Source: CAXRBC01 sp041158045
GTDB lineage: Bacteria > Actinomycetota > Acidimicrobiia > Acidimicrobiales > Ilumatobacteraceae
Assembly: GCA_041158045.1 (NCBI GenBank)
Contig: JBEBCD010000069.1
Location: 1-19,041 of the forward strand
DNA: 19,041 nt
Direction: 5' to 3'
Positions 1 through 8,310 of this stretch are shown here, one piece after another (position 1 is the stretch's first letter; each line of letters starts with the position of its first letter). The notes beneath the pieces were generated by a model. That model searched no databases and was not told the DNA's origin. It saw only the letters and a program-made list of their open reading frames with translations. Made by a program: the position numbers and the translations under genes.

Positions 1-2
1 AC

Positions 3-689
3 GTGCTGTTTTTCGTGGACAACATCTACCGTTACACGCTGGCCGGTACCGAAGTGTCCGCGCTGCTGGGCCGCATGCCTTCGGCTGTGGGCTACCAGCC
101 GACGCTGGCCGAGGAAATGGGCCGCCTGCAGGAGCGCATCACCTCCACCAAGACCGGCTCGATCACCTCCATCCAGGCCGTTTACGTGCCCGCGGACGAC
201 CTCACCGACCCGTCCCCGGCGACCACCTTCGCCCACCTGGACGCCACCGTCGTGCTGTCCCGCCAGATCGCCTCGCTGGGCATCTACCCGGCGGTGGACC
301 CGCTCGACTCGACCAGCCGCCAGCTGGACCCGCTGGTCATCGGCGAGGAGCACTACAACACCGCCCGCGGCGTGCAGGCCATCCTGCAGCGCTACAAGGA
401 GCTGCAGGACATCATCGCGATCCTCGGCCTCGACGAGCTCTCCGAGGAGGACCGCCTCACGGTCGCCCGTGCGCGCAAGGTGCAGCGGTTCCTCTCGCAG
501 CCGTTCTACGTGGCGGAGGTCTTCACCGGCGTGAAGGGCGAGTACGTGCCCATCGCGCAGACGGTGGAGTCCTTCGAGGCGATCGTGAAGGGCGAGCTCG
601 ACGACGTGCCGGAGCAGGCCTTCCTCAACGTCGGCGGCGTCGAGCAGGTGCTCGCCAAGGCCAAGGCGCTCCAGGAGTCCGCCGCCTAA
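3..689 (+). CDS. atpD: F1-type ATP synthase subunit beta, C-terminal part (5' end outside window)
   Basis: Catalytic beta subunit of the membrane-bound F1Fo ATP synthase, which makes ATP from ADP and phosphate using the ion gradient. The visible 228 residues begin inside the nucleotide-binding domain at the LFFVDN strand and include the conserved AVGYQPTLAEEMG and DPLDSTSRQLDP stretches, then the helical C-terminal domain with DELSEEDRL and VAEVFTG. The Walker A region lies left of the window, so the first GTG is not a real start. From memory, the first two thirds resemble proteobacterial beta subunits (YRYTLAGTEVSALLGRMP) more than usual actinobacterial ones. Leucine codons change sharply around base 420, and this is the only gene here ending in TAA (see findings). 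atpC follows after 16 bp. Identity is certain. Confidence 0.98.
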   Translation: MLFFVDNIYRYTLAGTEVSALLGRMPSAVGYQPTLAEEMGRLQERITSTKTGSITSIQAVYVPADDLTDPSPATTFAHLDATVVLSRQIASLGIYPAVDPLDSTSRQLDPLVIGEEHYNTARGVQAILQRYKELQDIIAILGLDELSEEDRLTVARARKVQRFLSQPFYVAEVFTGVKGEYVPIAQTVESFEAIVKGELDDVPEQAFLNVGGVEQVLAKAKALQESAA

Positions 690-705
690 CCGGGCGGCAG
701 CCCCG

Positions 706-1134
706 ATGGCCGGCGACGCGACGTTCCGGGTCGAGGTCGTCTCGCCCGAGCGCGTCCTGTACTCGGGCGACGCCCGTCAGGTGATCACCCGCACGCTCGA
801 GGGCGGCGAGATCGCCTTCCTGCCCGGCCACGCGACGTTCCTCGGCGCGCTGACGGAGAACCACACCCGCATCTACCTCGCCGACGGGCGCGTGCAGGAC
901 CTCGCGGTCCACGGCGGCTTCGTCGACGTGGCGCCGACGCACGTCACGATCCTCTCCGACGCCGCCGAGCTCGCCGAGGACATCGACATCGCCCGTGCGC
1001 GGACCGCGCGCGAGCGCGCCGAGGCGGCGATGCGCGGCGAGCACGACGCCGAGGTGGAGTCCGCGCTGCGCCGCGCGCACGCCCGCCTCGCGGCCACCGG
1101 CGGGCTCCCGCAGGGCGGGGTGGCGAGCCGCTGA
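706..1134 (+). CDS. atpC: F1-type ATP synthase subunit epsilon
   Basis: Epsilon subunit of the F1 central stalk. It couples rotation to catalysis and can inhibit ATP hydrolysis through its C-terminal helices. The 142 residues show the usual layout: an N-terminal beta-sandwich (about residues 3-88, with VVSPERVLYSGDA, GEIAFLPGHA and VHGGFVDV) and a charged helical tail (about 95-135, ARARTARERAEAAM). Length is normal for the family. It starts with ATG, one of only three ATG starts in the window, 16 bp after atpD, as in the canonical atpD-atpC order. The next gene begins 2 bp after its TGA, so it is probably cotranscribed with the downstream dehydrogenase. Confidence 0.97.
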   Translation: MAGDATFRVEVVSPERVLYSGDARQVITRTLEGGEIAFLPGHATFLGALTENHTRIYLADGRVQDLAVHGGFVDVAPTHVTILSDAAELAEDIDIARARTARERAEAAMRGEHDAEVESALRRAHARLAATGGLPQGGVASR

Positions 1135-1136
1135 CG

Positions 1137-1919
1137 ATGGCGTCCTACCCGTTCGTCCGCGCGCTCGTCACGGGCGCGTCGAGCGGGATCGGCGAGGACA
1201 TGGCGCGCCTCCTCGGCGCCGCCCGCGTACCCATGGTGCTCGTCGCGCGACGCCGCGACCGCCTCGAGGCGCTCGCGGCGCAGCACCCCGGCACCGAGGT
1301 GATCGCCGCGGACCTGCGCACCCCCGAGGGCGTCGCGGCCGTCGAGGCACGCATCACCGACGCCGCGCTGCCGGAGGTCGACCTCGTGGTCAACAACGCG
1401 GGGTTTGGCACCTCCGGGTACGTGCACGAGCTCGACCCGGACCGTCTCGCCGACGAGGTGCGGCTCAACGTGCTGGCCCTGCTGCGGCTGTCGCACGCGG
1501 CGGCGCGCACCATGGTCCCGCGGGGGCGCGGCTACCTGCTCAACGTCTCGAGCATCGCGTCGTTCCAGCCGGGGCCCGGGCTCGCCGTCTACTCGGCCAC
1601 CAAGGCGTTCGTCACGAGCTTCACGGGCGCGCTCCACGAGGAGCTGCGTGGCACGGGCGTGCGGGTCACGGCGCTCTGCCCGGGCCTCACCCACACCGAG
1701 TTCCAGTCGGTGTCCAACACGACGGGCCTCGAGTCGCGCTACCCCGACTTCGCCTGGATGGGCTCGGCCGAGGTCGCCCGTGCGGGGCTCGACGCCGTCG
1801 CCGCGGGGCGCGCGATGGAGGTGCCGGGCGCGGTCAACAAGGCCGTCGTCGCCGCCTCCACCCTCACCCCGCCCGGCCTCGCGCGCCGGATCGCGGCGCT
1901 CACGATCCGGCGCCGGTAG
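1137..1919 (+). CDS. Short-chain dehydrogenase/reductase (classical SDR)
   Basis: NAD(P)-dependent oxidoreductase of the classical SDR family. The 260 residues show the Rossmann nucleotide-binding motif TGASSGIG (residues 12-19), the NNAG motif near residue 87, the catalytic Ser139 in NVSSIAS and the Tyr152-x-x-x-Lys156 pair in YSATK, followed by the CPG segment typical of this group. An Arg-rich stretch (VARRRDRL) after the second strand suggests NADP(H) preference, which is inference. The overall pattern resembles the DltE/YqjQ-like SDR subgroup, whose substrates are mostly unknown. ATG start 2 bp after atpC and 2 bp before the next gene, so it probably rides on the atp transcript. The substrate cannot be told from sequence. 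Confidence 0.93.
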   Translation: MASYPFVRALVTGASSGIGEDMARLLGAARVPMVLVARRRDRLEALAAQHPGTEVIAADLRTPEGVAAVEARITDAALPEVDLVVNNAGFGTSGYVHELDPDRLADEVRLNVLALLRLSHAAARTMVPRGRGYLLNVSSIASFQPGPGLAVYSATKAFVTSFTGALHEELRGTGVRVTALCPGLTHTEFQSVSNTTGLESRYPDFAWMGSAEVARAGLDAVAAGRAMEVPGAVNKAVVAASTLTPPGLARRIAALTIRRR

Positions 1920-1921
1920 CG

Positions 1922-2571
1922 GTGCGCGCGGGCCGCGCGGTCGCGTTCGCTGCGGCCCTGCTCGTCGCGGCCGGCGTCCCGCTGGCCGCCACCGCGGGGG
2001 CCGGATCGCCCGCGCGGGCGGCGGCGCCCGCGCGCGTGCTCGTGGTCGGCGACTCGGTCTTCGCCGTGTTCGACCACGTCCCCGAGGCGCGCGCGATCCT
2101 CGAGGCGCGCTACCCCGCGATCTTCGCGGTGACCGCGTGCCAGAAGCTGCTCGAGCCCGGCTGCAAGGAGTTCGCCCGCCGCAGCGCGCTCGACGAGCTG
2201 CGGCGCCACGCGGGGCGGTTCACCGACGCCGTGGTCGTCGGCACGGGTTACAACGACCGCCTCGGTGCGCCGTTCCGCCGCGCCGTGCGAGAGATCACCG
2301 ACGAGGCCGCGCGCCAGGGCGTGCGCGTCGTGTGGGTCACCTACCGCGAGCGCGGCAACGTCCGCGGCAAGGGACGCACGATGAACCTCCAGCTCGCCCG
2401 CCTCGCCCCGCGCATCCCGCACCTGTCGATCGCGGACTGGCAGGCGTACTCCCTCGGCCGCGATCGTTGGTTCCGTCCCGACCAGCTGCACCTGCTGTGG
2501 GCGGGCGGCACCGCGCTCGCCACGCACGTGGTCGAGTCGCTCGACGCCGCGCTCGCGGCGCCGTCGGGCGG

Positions 2572-2575
<4 letters not shown>
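1922..2575 (+). CDS. Secreted or membrane-anchored SGNH/GDSL-type hydrolase
   Basis: 217 residues. The N-terminus (about residues 1-35) has a short Arg-containing head, a hydrophobic Ala/Leu/Val core and an Ala-rich end, consistent with a signal peptide or anchor. The SGNH fold is marked by GDS at residues 43-45 (nucleophile Ser45), a central GTGYND block holding the usual Gly/Asn oxyanion residues, and a C-terminal Asp187-x-x-His190 in RPDQLHL. Two cysteines in TACQKLLEPGCKE could form a disulfide outside the membrane. SGNH enzymes of this size are esterases, lipases or acyl-transfer partners on lipids or glycans; the substrate is not predictable. GTG start chosen 2 bp after the SDR stop because it places the signal peptide correctly. 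The stop TAG interlocks with the glpX stop. Confidence 0.82.
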
Positions 2576-3564
<989 letters not shown>

Positions 3565-3614
3565 CGTCGATCAACTTAGCCCACGCCGTCCGCCGCCCCT
3601 AGCGTCGGGGCGCC
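3565..3614. promoter_or_regulatory. Divergent promoter region, glpX / J-domain gene
   Basis: A 50-bp intergenic region between two GTG starts pointing outward. On the minus strand TAAGTT (3573-3578) lies 8 nt before the glpX GTG. On the plus strand TAGCGT (3600-3605) lies 9 nt before the J-domain GTG. Both fit a TAnnnT -10 element, so predicted transcription starts fall at or next to the start codons. I see no clear -35 hexamers and no room for Shine-Dalgarno leaders. Functional assignment is inference. Confidence 0.55.
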
Positions 3615-4337
3615 GTGGGGACGTCGCTCGCCGAGCTCGAGGTGTGGCACTCGCGGCCCTTCACGCCGACGCGCCGCATCTCGCTCGGCGCGCTCGTGCT
3701 GCCGACGGAGCCCGCACCGGGCCTCGGCGGCGTGCTCCTCGCGGCGGTCGTCGCGACCCACGCGCCCGAGGTCGATCCCGAGCTCGTGCCCGACGTGCAC
3801 CGGCTGCTCGCCCAGGTGGAGCGTGACGAGCGGGTCGTGCAGCCGCGGCTGCGCCATCGCTTCCAGACCGACCGCCACGCGCTCGCCCGCAGCGCGCACC
3901 GGTTGCTCGCCGCCGGCGAGGGCGCGCAGTGGGACGTGCGCTTCGACGTCGCGGCGCAGGGTGCACCGCTCGCGCAGGTCCTCGGTGCCGTCTACGCGCT
4001 CGAGCGCCTCGACGTCCGCGTGCGCCGGGCGCTCGGCGACGCCATCCGCCGCGGCCTGCGCTGGCGCGGGCCGCTCGACGCGGGCTTCGCGGCGTACGCG
4101 GCGGGGGTCGCGGGCGGCGCCCACGGGCCGATCGGCTCGCTCGCCGACCCGCGTGCGTGGGCGCTCGAGGTGTTGGGCTTCCCCGCCGGCACGGTGCGGC
4201 CGAGCCGACGCGAGGTCCAGGCCCGCTTCCGGCTGCGGCTGCGCGACGTGCATCCGGACCACGGGGGCGACTCCGGCGCCGCGAGCCGCGCGATCGAGGA
4301 CCTCGGCGAGGCGAGGCGGGTCCTCCTCTCGACGTGA
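3615..4337 (+). CDS. J-domain (DnaJ-like) protein with uncharacterised N-terminal region
   Basis: 240 residues. The last 60 or so form a J domain: WALEVLGF at its start, an Arg-rich helix II (RREVQARFRLRLRD), the diagnostic HPD at residues 213-215 followed by HGGD, and a final helix (AIEDLGEARRVLL). J domains stimulate the ATPase of Hsp70 (DnaK). Here the domain sits at the extreme C-terminus, with no Gly/Phe-rich region, zinc finger or DnaJ substrate domain. This is the pattern of a specialised co-chaperone that brings its own client domain. The N-terminal 175 residues, rich in Arg, Ala and Leu, match no family I recognise. GTG start with TAGCGT upstream. First gene of a tight five-gene plus-strand stack; its TGA overlaps the next GTG. 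Confidence 0.8.
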   Translation: MGTSLAELEVWHSRPFTPTRRISLGALVLPTEPAPGLGGVLLAAVVATHAPEVDPELVPDVHRLLAQVERDERVVQPRLRHRFQTDRHALARSAHRLLAAGEGAQWDVRFDVAAQGAPLAQVLGAVYALERLDVRVRRALGDAIRRGLRWRGPLDAGFAAYAAGVAGGAHGPIGSLADPRAWALEVLGFPAGTVRPSRREVQARFRLRLRDVHPDHGGDSGAASRAIEDLGEARRVLLST

Positions 4338-4963
4338 GCGCACCGGCGGGGCTCGTGCTGTTCCCCGGGTCGGGGAGCTCCGCGGACCACCCCTCGCTCG
4401 TGGGGATCGAGCGGCACCTCGCGGCGACGATGCCGGCGCTGCGCGTGCGCCGCGTCGACTTCCCCTACCGGCGCGAGGGGCGTCGCGCGCCCGACCGTGC
4501 GCCCGTGCTCGTGGCGTGCGTGCGCGAGGCGGTGGCGCGCGCCGCGGTCGACTGGGGCGTGACGACGGCCGAGCTCGTCGTCGGCGGTCGCAGCATGGGC
4601 GGCCGCATGTGCGCGATGGCGGTCGCGGGCTGGTCGGGGCGCGGCACGCGCGCCGCACCCGCCACCGCGCCCGACGAGGCGCCGCTCGCGGCGGCGGGAC
4701 TCGTCTGCATCGCGTACCCGCTGCACCCGCCGGCGCGGCCGGAGTCGCTCCGGATCGGGCACCTGCCGGACGTGCGGGTCCCGACGCTCCTCGTGAGCGG
4801 GACGCGCGACGAGTTCGGCTCCCGCGACGAGCTCGCGCACCACGCGCGGGCGATCGCGGGGCCGGTCGCGCACGCATGGATCGAGGGTGCGCGCCATGCG
4901 CTCGCGGGTCGCGACGCGGACGTCGCCCGCCATCTCGCCGACTGGCTCGCCTCGCTAGCGTGA
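4334..4963 (+). CDS. Alpha/beta hydrolase, Tex30/KANL3-like family
   Basis: 209 residues with an alpha/beta-hydrolase fold. Visible landmarks are the early LVLFPGSGSSADHP loop (probable oxyanion region, residues 8-20), the nucleophile elbow GGRSMGG with Ser87, the acid in SGTRDEF (Asp159) and the catalytic His188 in GARHAL. The segment between, CIAYPLHPP, is characteristic of the Tex30/KANL3 group, small hydrolase-like proteins whose substrates are mostly unknown. No signal peptide, so probably cytoplasmic. The start is a GTG overlapping the upstream TGA as GTGA, implying translational coupling to the J-domain gene. Near its 3' end the rare Leu codon CTA forms part of a TAGCGT hexamer before the next gene. 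Confidence 0.85.
   Translation: MSAPAGLVLFPGSGSSADHPSLVGIERHLAATMPALRVRRVDFPYRREGRRAPDRAPVLVACVREAVARAAVDWGVTTAELVVGGRSMGGRMCAMAVAGWSGRGTRAAPATAPDEAPLAAAGLVCIAYPLHPPARPESLRIGHLPDVRVPTLLVSGTRDEFGSRDELAHHARAIAGPVAHAWIEGARHALAGRDADVARHLADWLASLA
4956..4961 (+). promoter_or_regulatory. Putative internal -10 element before the DUF554 gene
   Basis: TAGCGT inside the last codons of the alpha/beta hydrolase gene, 7 nt before the GTG at 4969. The same hexamer stands before the J-domain gene (3600) and, on the minus strand, before the SRPBCC gene (16826-16831). It requires the rare leucine codon CTA in the upstream gene. It could give the DUF554 gene its own leaderless message inside the stack. Inferred from pattern only. 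Confidence 0.4.
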
Positions 4964-4968
4964 CCGCG

Positions 4969-5664
4969 GTGCGGGGGCTCGGGACGCTCATCAACACCGC
5001 CACCGTCGCCGCCGGCGGGATCGCGGGGATCCTCGTGGGACGGCGCATCCCGGAGCGCGTGCGCGAGATCGTCGTCCAGGTGATCGGCCTCGCGACGCTC
5101 GCCATCGGCCTGCGCGACGCCATCGGTACGCACAACATGGTCTTCCCCCTCGTCGGGATGGTGGCGGGCGCGATCCTCGGCGAGCTGCTCGGCATCGAGC
5201 GTCGCCTCGAGGGCGTCGGCGCGGCGCTCCAGCGCCGGGTCGCGCCGGCCGAGGGGGAGCCGGGTCGCTTCGTCCGTGGCTTCGTCACCGCGACGCTCCT
5301 CTACTGCGTCGGACCGCTCACCATCCTCGGCGCCATCCAGGACGCGAGCGGCGAGACGCCGCAGCTGTACATCATCAAGGGCACCCTCGACGGCTTCATG
5401 TCGATCGTGCTCGCCGCCACCTACGGCGTCGGCGTCGTGATGAGCGCGGCGAGCGTCCTCGTCGTGCAGGGCTCGCTCACGCTGGCCGGGACGGGCCTCG
5501 ACGCCGTCCTGGATGCGCGCATGCGGGTCGAGCTCTTCGCGGCCGGGGGCTTCGCCGTGACCGCCATCGGGCTCAACCTCCTCGGCATCACGCGCATCCG
5601 CCTCGGCAACCTGCTGCCGGGCCTCCTCGTGACGCCCGTGCTGGTCGCGATCTTCGCGGTCTGA
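4969..5664 (+). CDS. DUF554 family integral membrane protein (YdfK/YqgA-like)
   Basis: 231 residues, strongly hydrophobic, with about six to seven membrane segments. It opens with GTLINTATVAAGGIAGILVG and contains a central GTLDGFMSIVLAATYGVGV block and a C-terminal GNLLPGLLVTPVLVAIFA segment. These match DUF554 proteins such as YdfK and YqgA, which are of unknown function and often called putative transporters. A charged cytoplasmic loop (around RRVAPAEGEPGRF) separates the halves. Two in-frame GTG starts are possible: 4960, overlapping the upstream TGA as GTGA, and 4969. I prefer 4969 because it matches the short N-terminus of the family and lies 7 nt after TAGCGT; 4960 adds only three residues. 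The PhyH gene follows 1 bp after the stop. Confidence 0.9.
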   Translation: MRGLGTLINTATVAAGGIAGILVGRRIPERVREIVVQVIGLATLAIGLRDAIGTHNMVFPLVGMVAGAILGELLGIERRLEGVGAALQRRVAPAEGEPGRFVRGFVTATLLYCVGPLTILGAIQDASGETPQLYIIKGTLDGFMSIVLAATYGVGVVMSAASVLVVQGSLTLAGTGLDAVLDARMRVELFAAGGFAVTAIGLNLLGITRIRLGNLLPGLLVTPVLVAIFAV

Positions 5665-5665
5665 C

Positions 5666-6460
5666 GTGGACGGTCGCGACGTCGAGGCGTATCGCCGCGA
5701 CGGCGTCGTCGTGCTGCGCGGCGTGGTGGATGCCGCGACGCGCGATGCGCTCGCGCGGGGGCTCGAGGCCAACATGGCGGCGCCGGGGCCGTGGGCCAAC
5801 GAGTACACGCCGGCGGGGTCGCCCGGCCGGTTCTTCGACGACTACGTCAACTGGGCGCGGATCCCGGAGTATCGCGAGGCCGCGACGCGCGGCGCGCTGC
5901 CGCGGATCGCGCTCTCGCTCATGGGCGGGCGCGCGGCGCGGCTCTTCCACGAGCACGTGCTCGTCAAGGAGGCCGGCACGCGCGAGCCGACGCCGTGGCA
6001 CCACGACGATCCGTACTACGGGATCGACGGGATGGACAACGTGAGCCTGTGGATCCCGCTCGACCCGATCCCGGAGGCGATGGCGCTGCGGTTCATCCCC
6101 GGCAGCCACCGCTGGGGCGCGCGATACATCCCGCGGCGCTTCGCCGATCAGCGCGAGTACGTCGAGGCGGCGGCGGGCTTCACCCACCTGCCGCCGGTCG
6201 CCGAGCTGGATGCACGCGCGTCCGTGACGTGCCCCGCCGAGCCGGGCGACCTCGTCGCGTTCCACTTCCGCGCCCTCCACGCCGCCCCGGGGACGGTCGG
6301 ACATGGTGGGCGCCGCGCGGTGAGCATGCGCTACGTCGGCGACGACGCGCGCTGGGCGACGCGACCGTGGCGCACCTCGCCGCCGCTCGAGGCGGACGGC
6401 CTGCGCGTCGGCGACCCGCTCGACGACCCGCGGTTCCCGGTCGTCGCGACGGCCCCGTGA
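5666..6460 (+). CDS. Phytanoyl-CoA dioxygenase (PhyH) family Fe(II)/2-oxoglutarate oxygenase
   Basis: Cytoplasmic non-heme iron dioxygenase of 264 residues, using O2 and 2-oxoglutarate to hydroxylate or otherwise oxidise a small molecule. The iron-binding triad is visible: His112-x-Asp114 within PTPWHHDDPYYG and distal His205 in FHFRALHAAPG. Arg216 or Arg217 in GGRRAVSMRY is placed to bind the 2-oxoglutarate carboxylate. The FIPGSHRWG segment is a family hallmark. Many PhyH proteins act in secondary metabolism or osmolyte synthesis, so the substrate cannot be inferred; no biosynthetic cluster surrounds it. GTG start 1 bp after the DUF554 stop, and the TGA overlaps the next GTG, so it is embedded in the five-gene stack. 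Confidence 0.92.
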   Translation: MDGRDVEAYRRDGVVVLRGVVDAATRDALARGLEANMAAPGPWANEYTPAGSPGRFFDDYVNWARIPEYREAATRGALPRIALSLMGGRAARLFHEHVLVKEAGTREPTPWHHDDPYYGIDGMDNVSLWIPLDPIPEAMALRFIPGSHRWGARYIPRRFADQREYVEAAAGFTHLPPVAELDARASVTCPAEPGDLVAFHFRALHAAPGTVGHGGRRAVSMRYVGDDARWATRPWRTSPPLEADGLRVGDPLDDPRFPVVATAP

Positions 6461-8310
6461 GCGCGGGTGGCGCGCCGGCGGGGCGCGCGGCGCTGCTGTC
6501 GAAGTCCGACTTCGCGCTCGGGTGCGACTGCCCGGTCAAGCTGCGCTACCGCCGACTCGGGTATCCGGCGCGGCCGGAGTCCAATGCGTACCTCGAGTTC
6601 TTCGCCGACGGCGGCTTCATGGTGGAGGCGATCGCGCGCGCGCTGCGGCGCGACGGCGAGTGGATCGTGCCCGCAGCAGGCGAGGCGCCCGAGGACGCGA
6701 CGCGGCGCGCCCTCCGCGTGTCGGGGGACCGCTCGTGGTTCGAGCCCACGTTCGTCGTCGACGGGCTGCTCGCACGCGTCGACATCCTCGAGCGCCGCGG
6801 GGAGGCGTGGCGGCTCGTGGAGGTGAAGGCCCGCAGCTACGACTCCACGGAGGGCGAGGCTCCCTGGCGCGGGGCGCGGGGCGGCGTGCTGTCGACGTGG
6901 CGCGAGTACGTGATGGACGTGGCCTTCCAGACGCGGGTGCTCGAGCTCGCGATGCCGGGTGCGCGCATCGAGCCCGTGCTGTGCTGCGTCGACGTCTCGC
7001 GCACGTGCCGCGAGGACGCGATCTTCGCCCAGGTGCGCCTGCGCGACGACGACCCCGGCTCCTCGGGACCCCGCGCCGTCTACGAGGGCGACGTCGACGC
7101 GCTGCGGGCCCAGCACTTCCTCGGTCACCTCCCGATGCGCGAGGCCGTCGACGCGGTGGCCGACGAGGTCGAGGCCCGGATCGCCGCGCTGCGGACCATC
7201 GTGGCCGATCCGTCGCGACCGGTGCCCGCACCGATCGGCGCGCGCTGCCGCGACTGCGAGTACCGCGACCACCGGTACGTGCCGAGCGGCTTCCGCGAGT
7301 GCTGGGGCGCGCTCGGGGACGTCGCGCCGCACGTGATCGACATGGTCGAGGGCCACCGCTTCGACTCCGCGGGCGGCGGCATCGACGGGCGCGTCGCGCG
7401 CGGCCAGGTGGACCTGCTCGCCATCGCACCCGGCGACTTCGACGCCGCCAAGGCCGCGGGCGTGCGCCAGGCACGCCAGCAGCGCTGCCTCCGCGCGGGG
7501 ACGGACGAGCTCGACCCCGCCGTGTTCGACGTCCTCGACGCGTGCCCGCACCCGCTGCATTTCATCGACTTCGAGACCTCGCAGCTCGCGGTGCCGTACC
7601 ACGCGGGCATGCGACCGTACGAGCAGATCGCCTTCCAGTTCAGTTGCCACACGATCGCGACGCCCGGATCGACGGAGCTGCGGCACTCGGAGTGGATCAA
7701 CGTCGAGGACGCGCACCCGAGCTTCGCCTTCGCGCGGGCGCTGCGGGCCGCGATCGGCGATGGCGGCACCGTCTTCGTCTGGAGCAACTACGAGCAGAAC
7801 GTCCTGCGCACCGTCCGCGCCCAGATGGACCGCTACGGCGAGCGCGACGATGCGCTGGCCGCGTGGCTCGAGGCCGCGGCCGTCGACCGGGCGGACGGCG
7901 GGCGCGTCGAGGACCTCCTCGACCTCTGCGCGGCGCACTACTACCACCCCGCGATGGGCGCGAGCGCGAGCATCAAGTACGTGCTGCCCGCCGTGTGGGG
8001 TGCCGCGCCGGCGCTCTGGACCGACCCGTGGTTCGCCCGGTACTACGCCGAGGGGCTCGATGGGCCGCTCGATCCGTACGCGGCGCTCGCCAGCGCACGC
8101 GTCGGCGAGGACGGCGACGAGACCGTCGAGGCCGTGCGCGACGGCATCGGGGCGATGCGGTCCTACCAGGAGATGATGTACGGCCCGCGGCGCGGCGACC
8201 CGGCGCACCGCGAGGCGGTGCGCCGCACCCTGCTCCGCTACTGCGAGCTCGACACCGCGGCGATGGTGATCATCTGGAAGTACTGGTGCTCGCGGCGCCC
8301 GGCGCGCTGA
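6457..8310 (+). CDS. DUF2779 protein: Cas4-like Fe-S nuclease fused to DnaQ-like exonuclease
   Basis: 617 residues, apparently two nuclease modules. The N-terminal half looks like a Cas4/AddB-type PD-(D/E)xK nuclease: an LSKSDF..GCDCPVK opening (Cys23, Cys25), a catalytic core with Asp109 in ARVDILE and Glu122-Val-Lys124, and a cysteine cluster C264-x2-C267 ... C282 that with an N-terminal Cys could hold a 4Fe-4S cluster. The C-terminal half matches DUF2779: FIDFET (Asp371, Glu373) followed by PYEQIAFQFSCH resembles the first DnaQ exonuclease motif, and YCELDTAAM (Asp599) the last. DNA end processing is a reasonable inference; no experimental role is known to me. The GTG overlaps the upstream TGA. 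The last 41 bp overlap the convergent aminotransferase gene. Confidence 0.88.
   Translation: MSAGGAPAGRAALLSKSDFALGCDCPVKLRYRRLGYPARPESNAYLEFFADGGFMVEAIARALRRDGEWIVPAAGEAPEDATRRALRVSGDRSWFEPTFVVDGLLARVDILERRGEAWRLVEVKARSYDSTEGEAPWRGARGGVLSTWREYVMDVAFQTRVLELAMPGARIEPVLCCVDVSRTCREDAIFAQVRLRDDDPGSSGPRAVYEGDVDALRAQHFLGHLPMREAVDAVADEVEARIAALRTIVADPSRPVPAPIGARCRDCEYRDHRYVPSGFRECWGALGDVAPHVIDMVEGHRFDSAGGGIDGRVARGQVDLLAIAPGDFDAAKAAGVRQARQQRCLRAGTDELDPAVFDVLDACPHPLHFIDFETSQLAVPYHAGMRPYEQIAFQFSCHTIATPGSTELRHSEWINVEDAHPSFAFARALRAAIGDGGTVFVWSNYEQNVLRTVRAQMDRYGERDDALAAWLEAAAVDRADGGRVEDLLDLCAAHYYHPAMGASASIKYVLPAVWGAAPALWTDPWFARYYAEGLDGPLDPYAALASARVGEDGDETVEAVRDGIGAMRSYQEMMYGPRRGDPAHREAVRRTLLRYCELDTAAMVIIWKYWCSRRPAR

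Noticed and set aside
6457..8310. Reading the Cas4-like protein as part of a CRISPR or phage-defence system
   Set aside because: No repeats, cas genes, toxin, methylase or helicase genes nearby; neighbours look like housekeeping genes.
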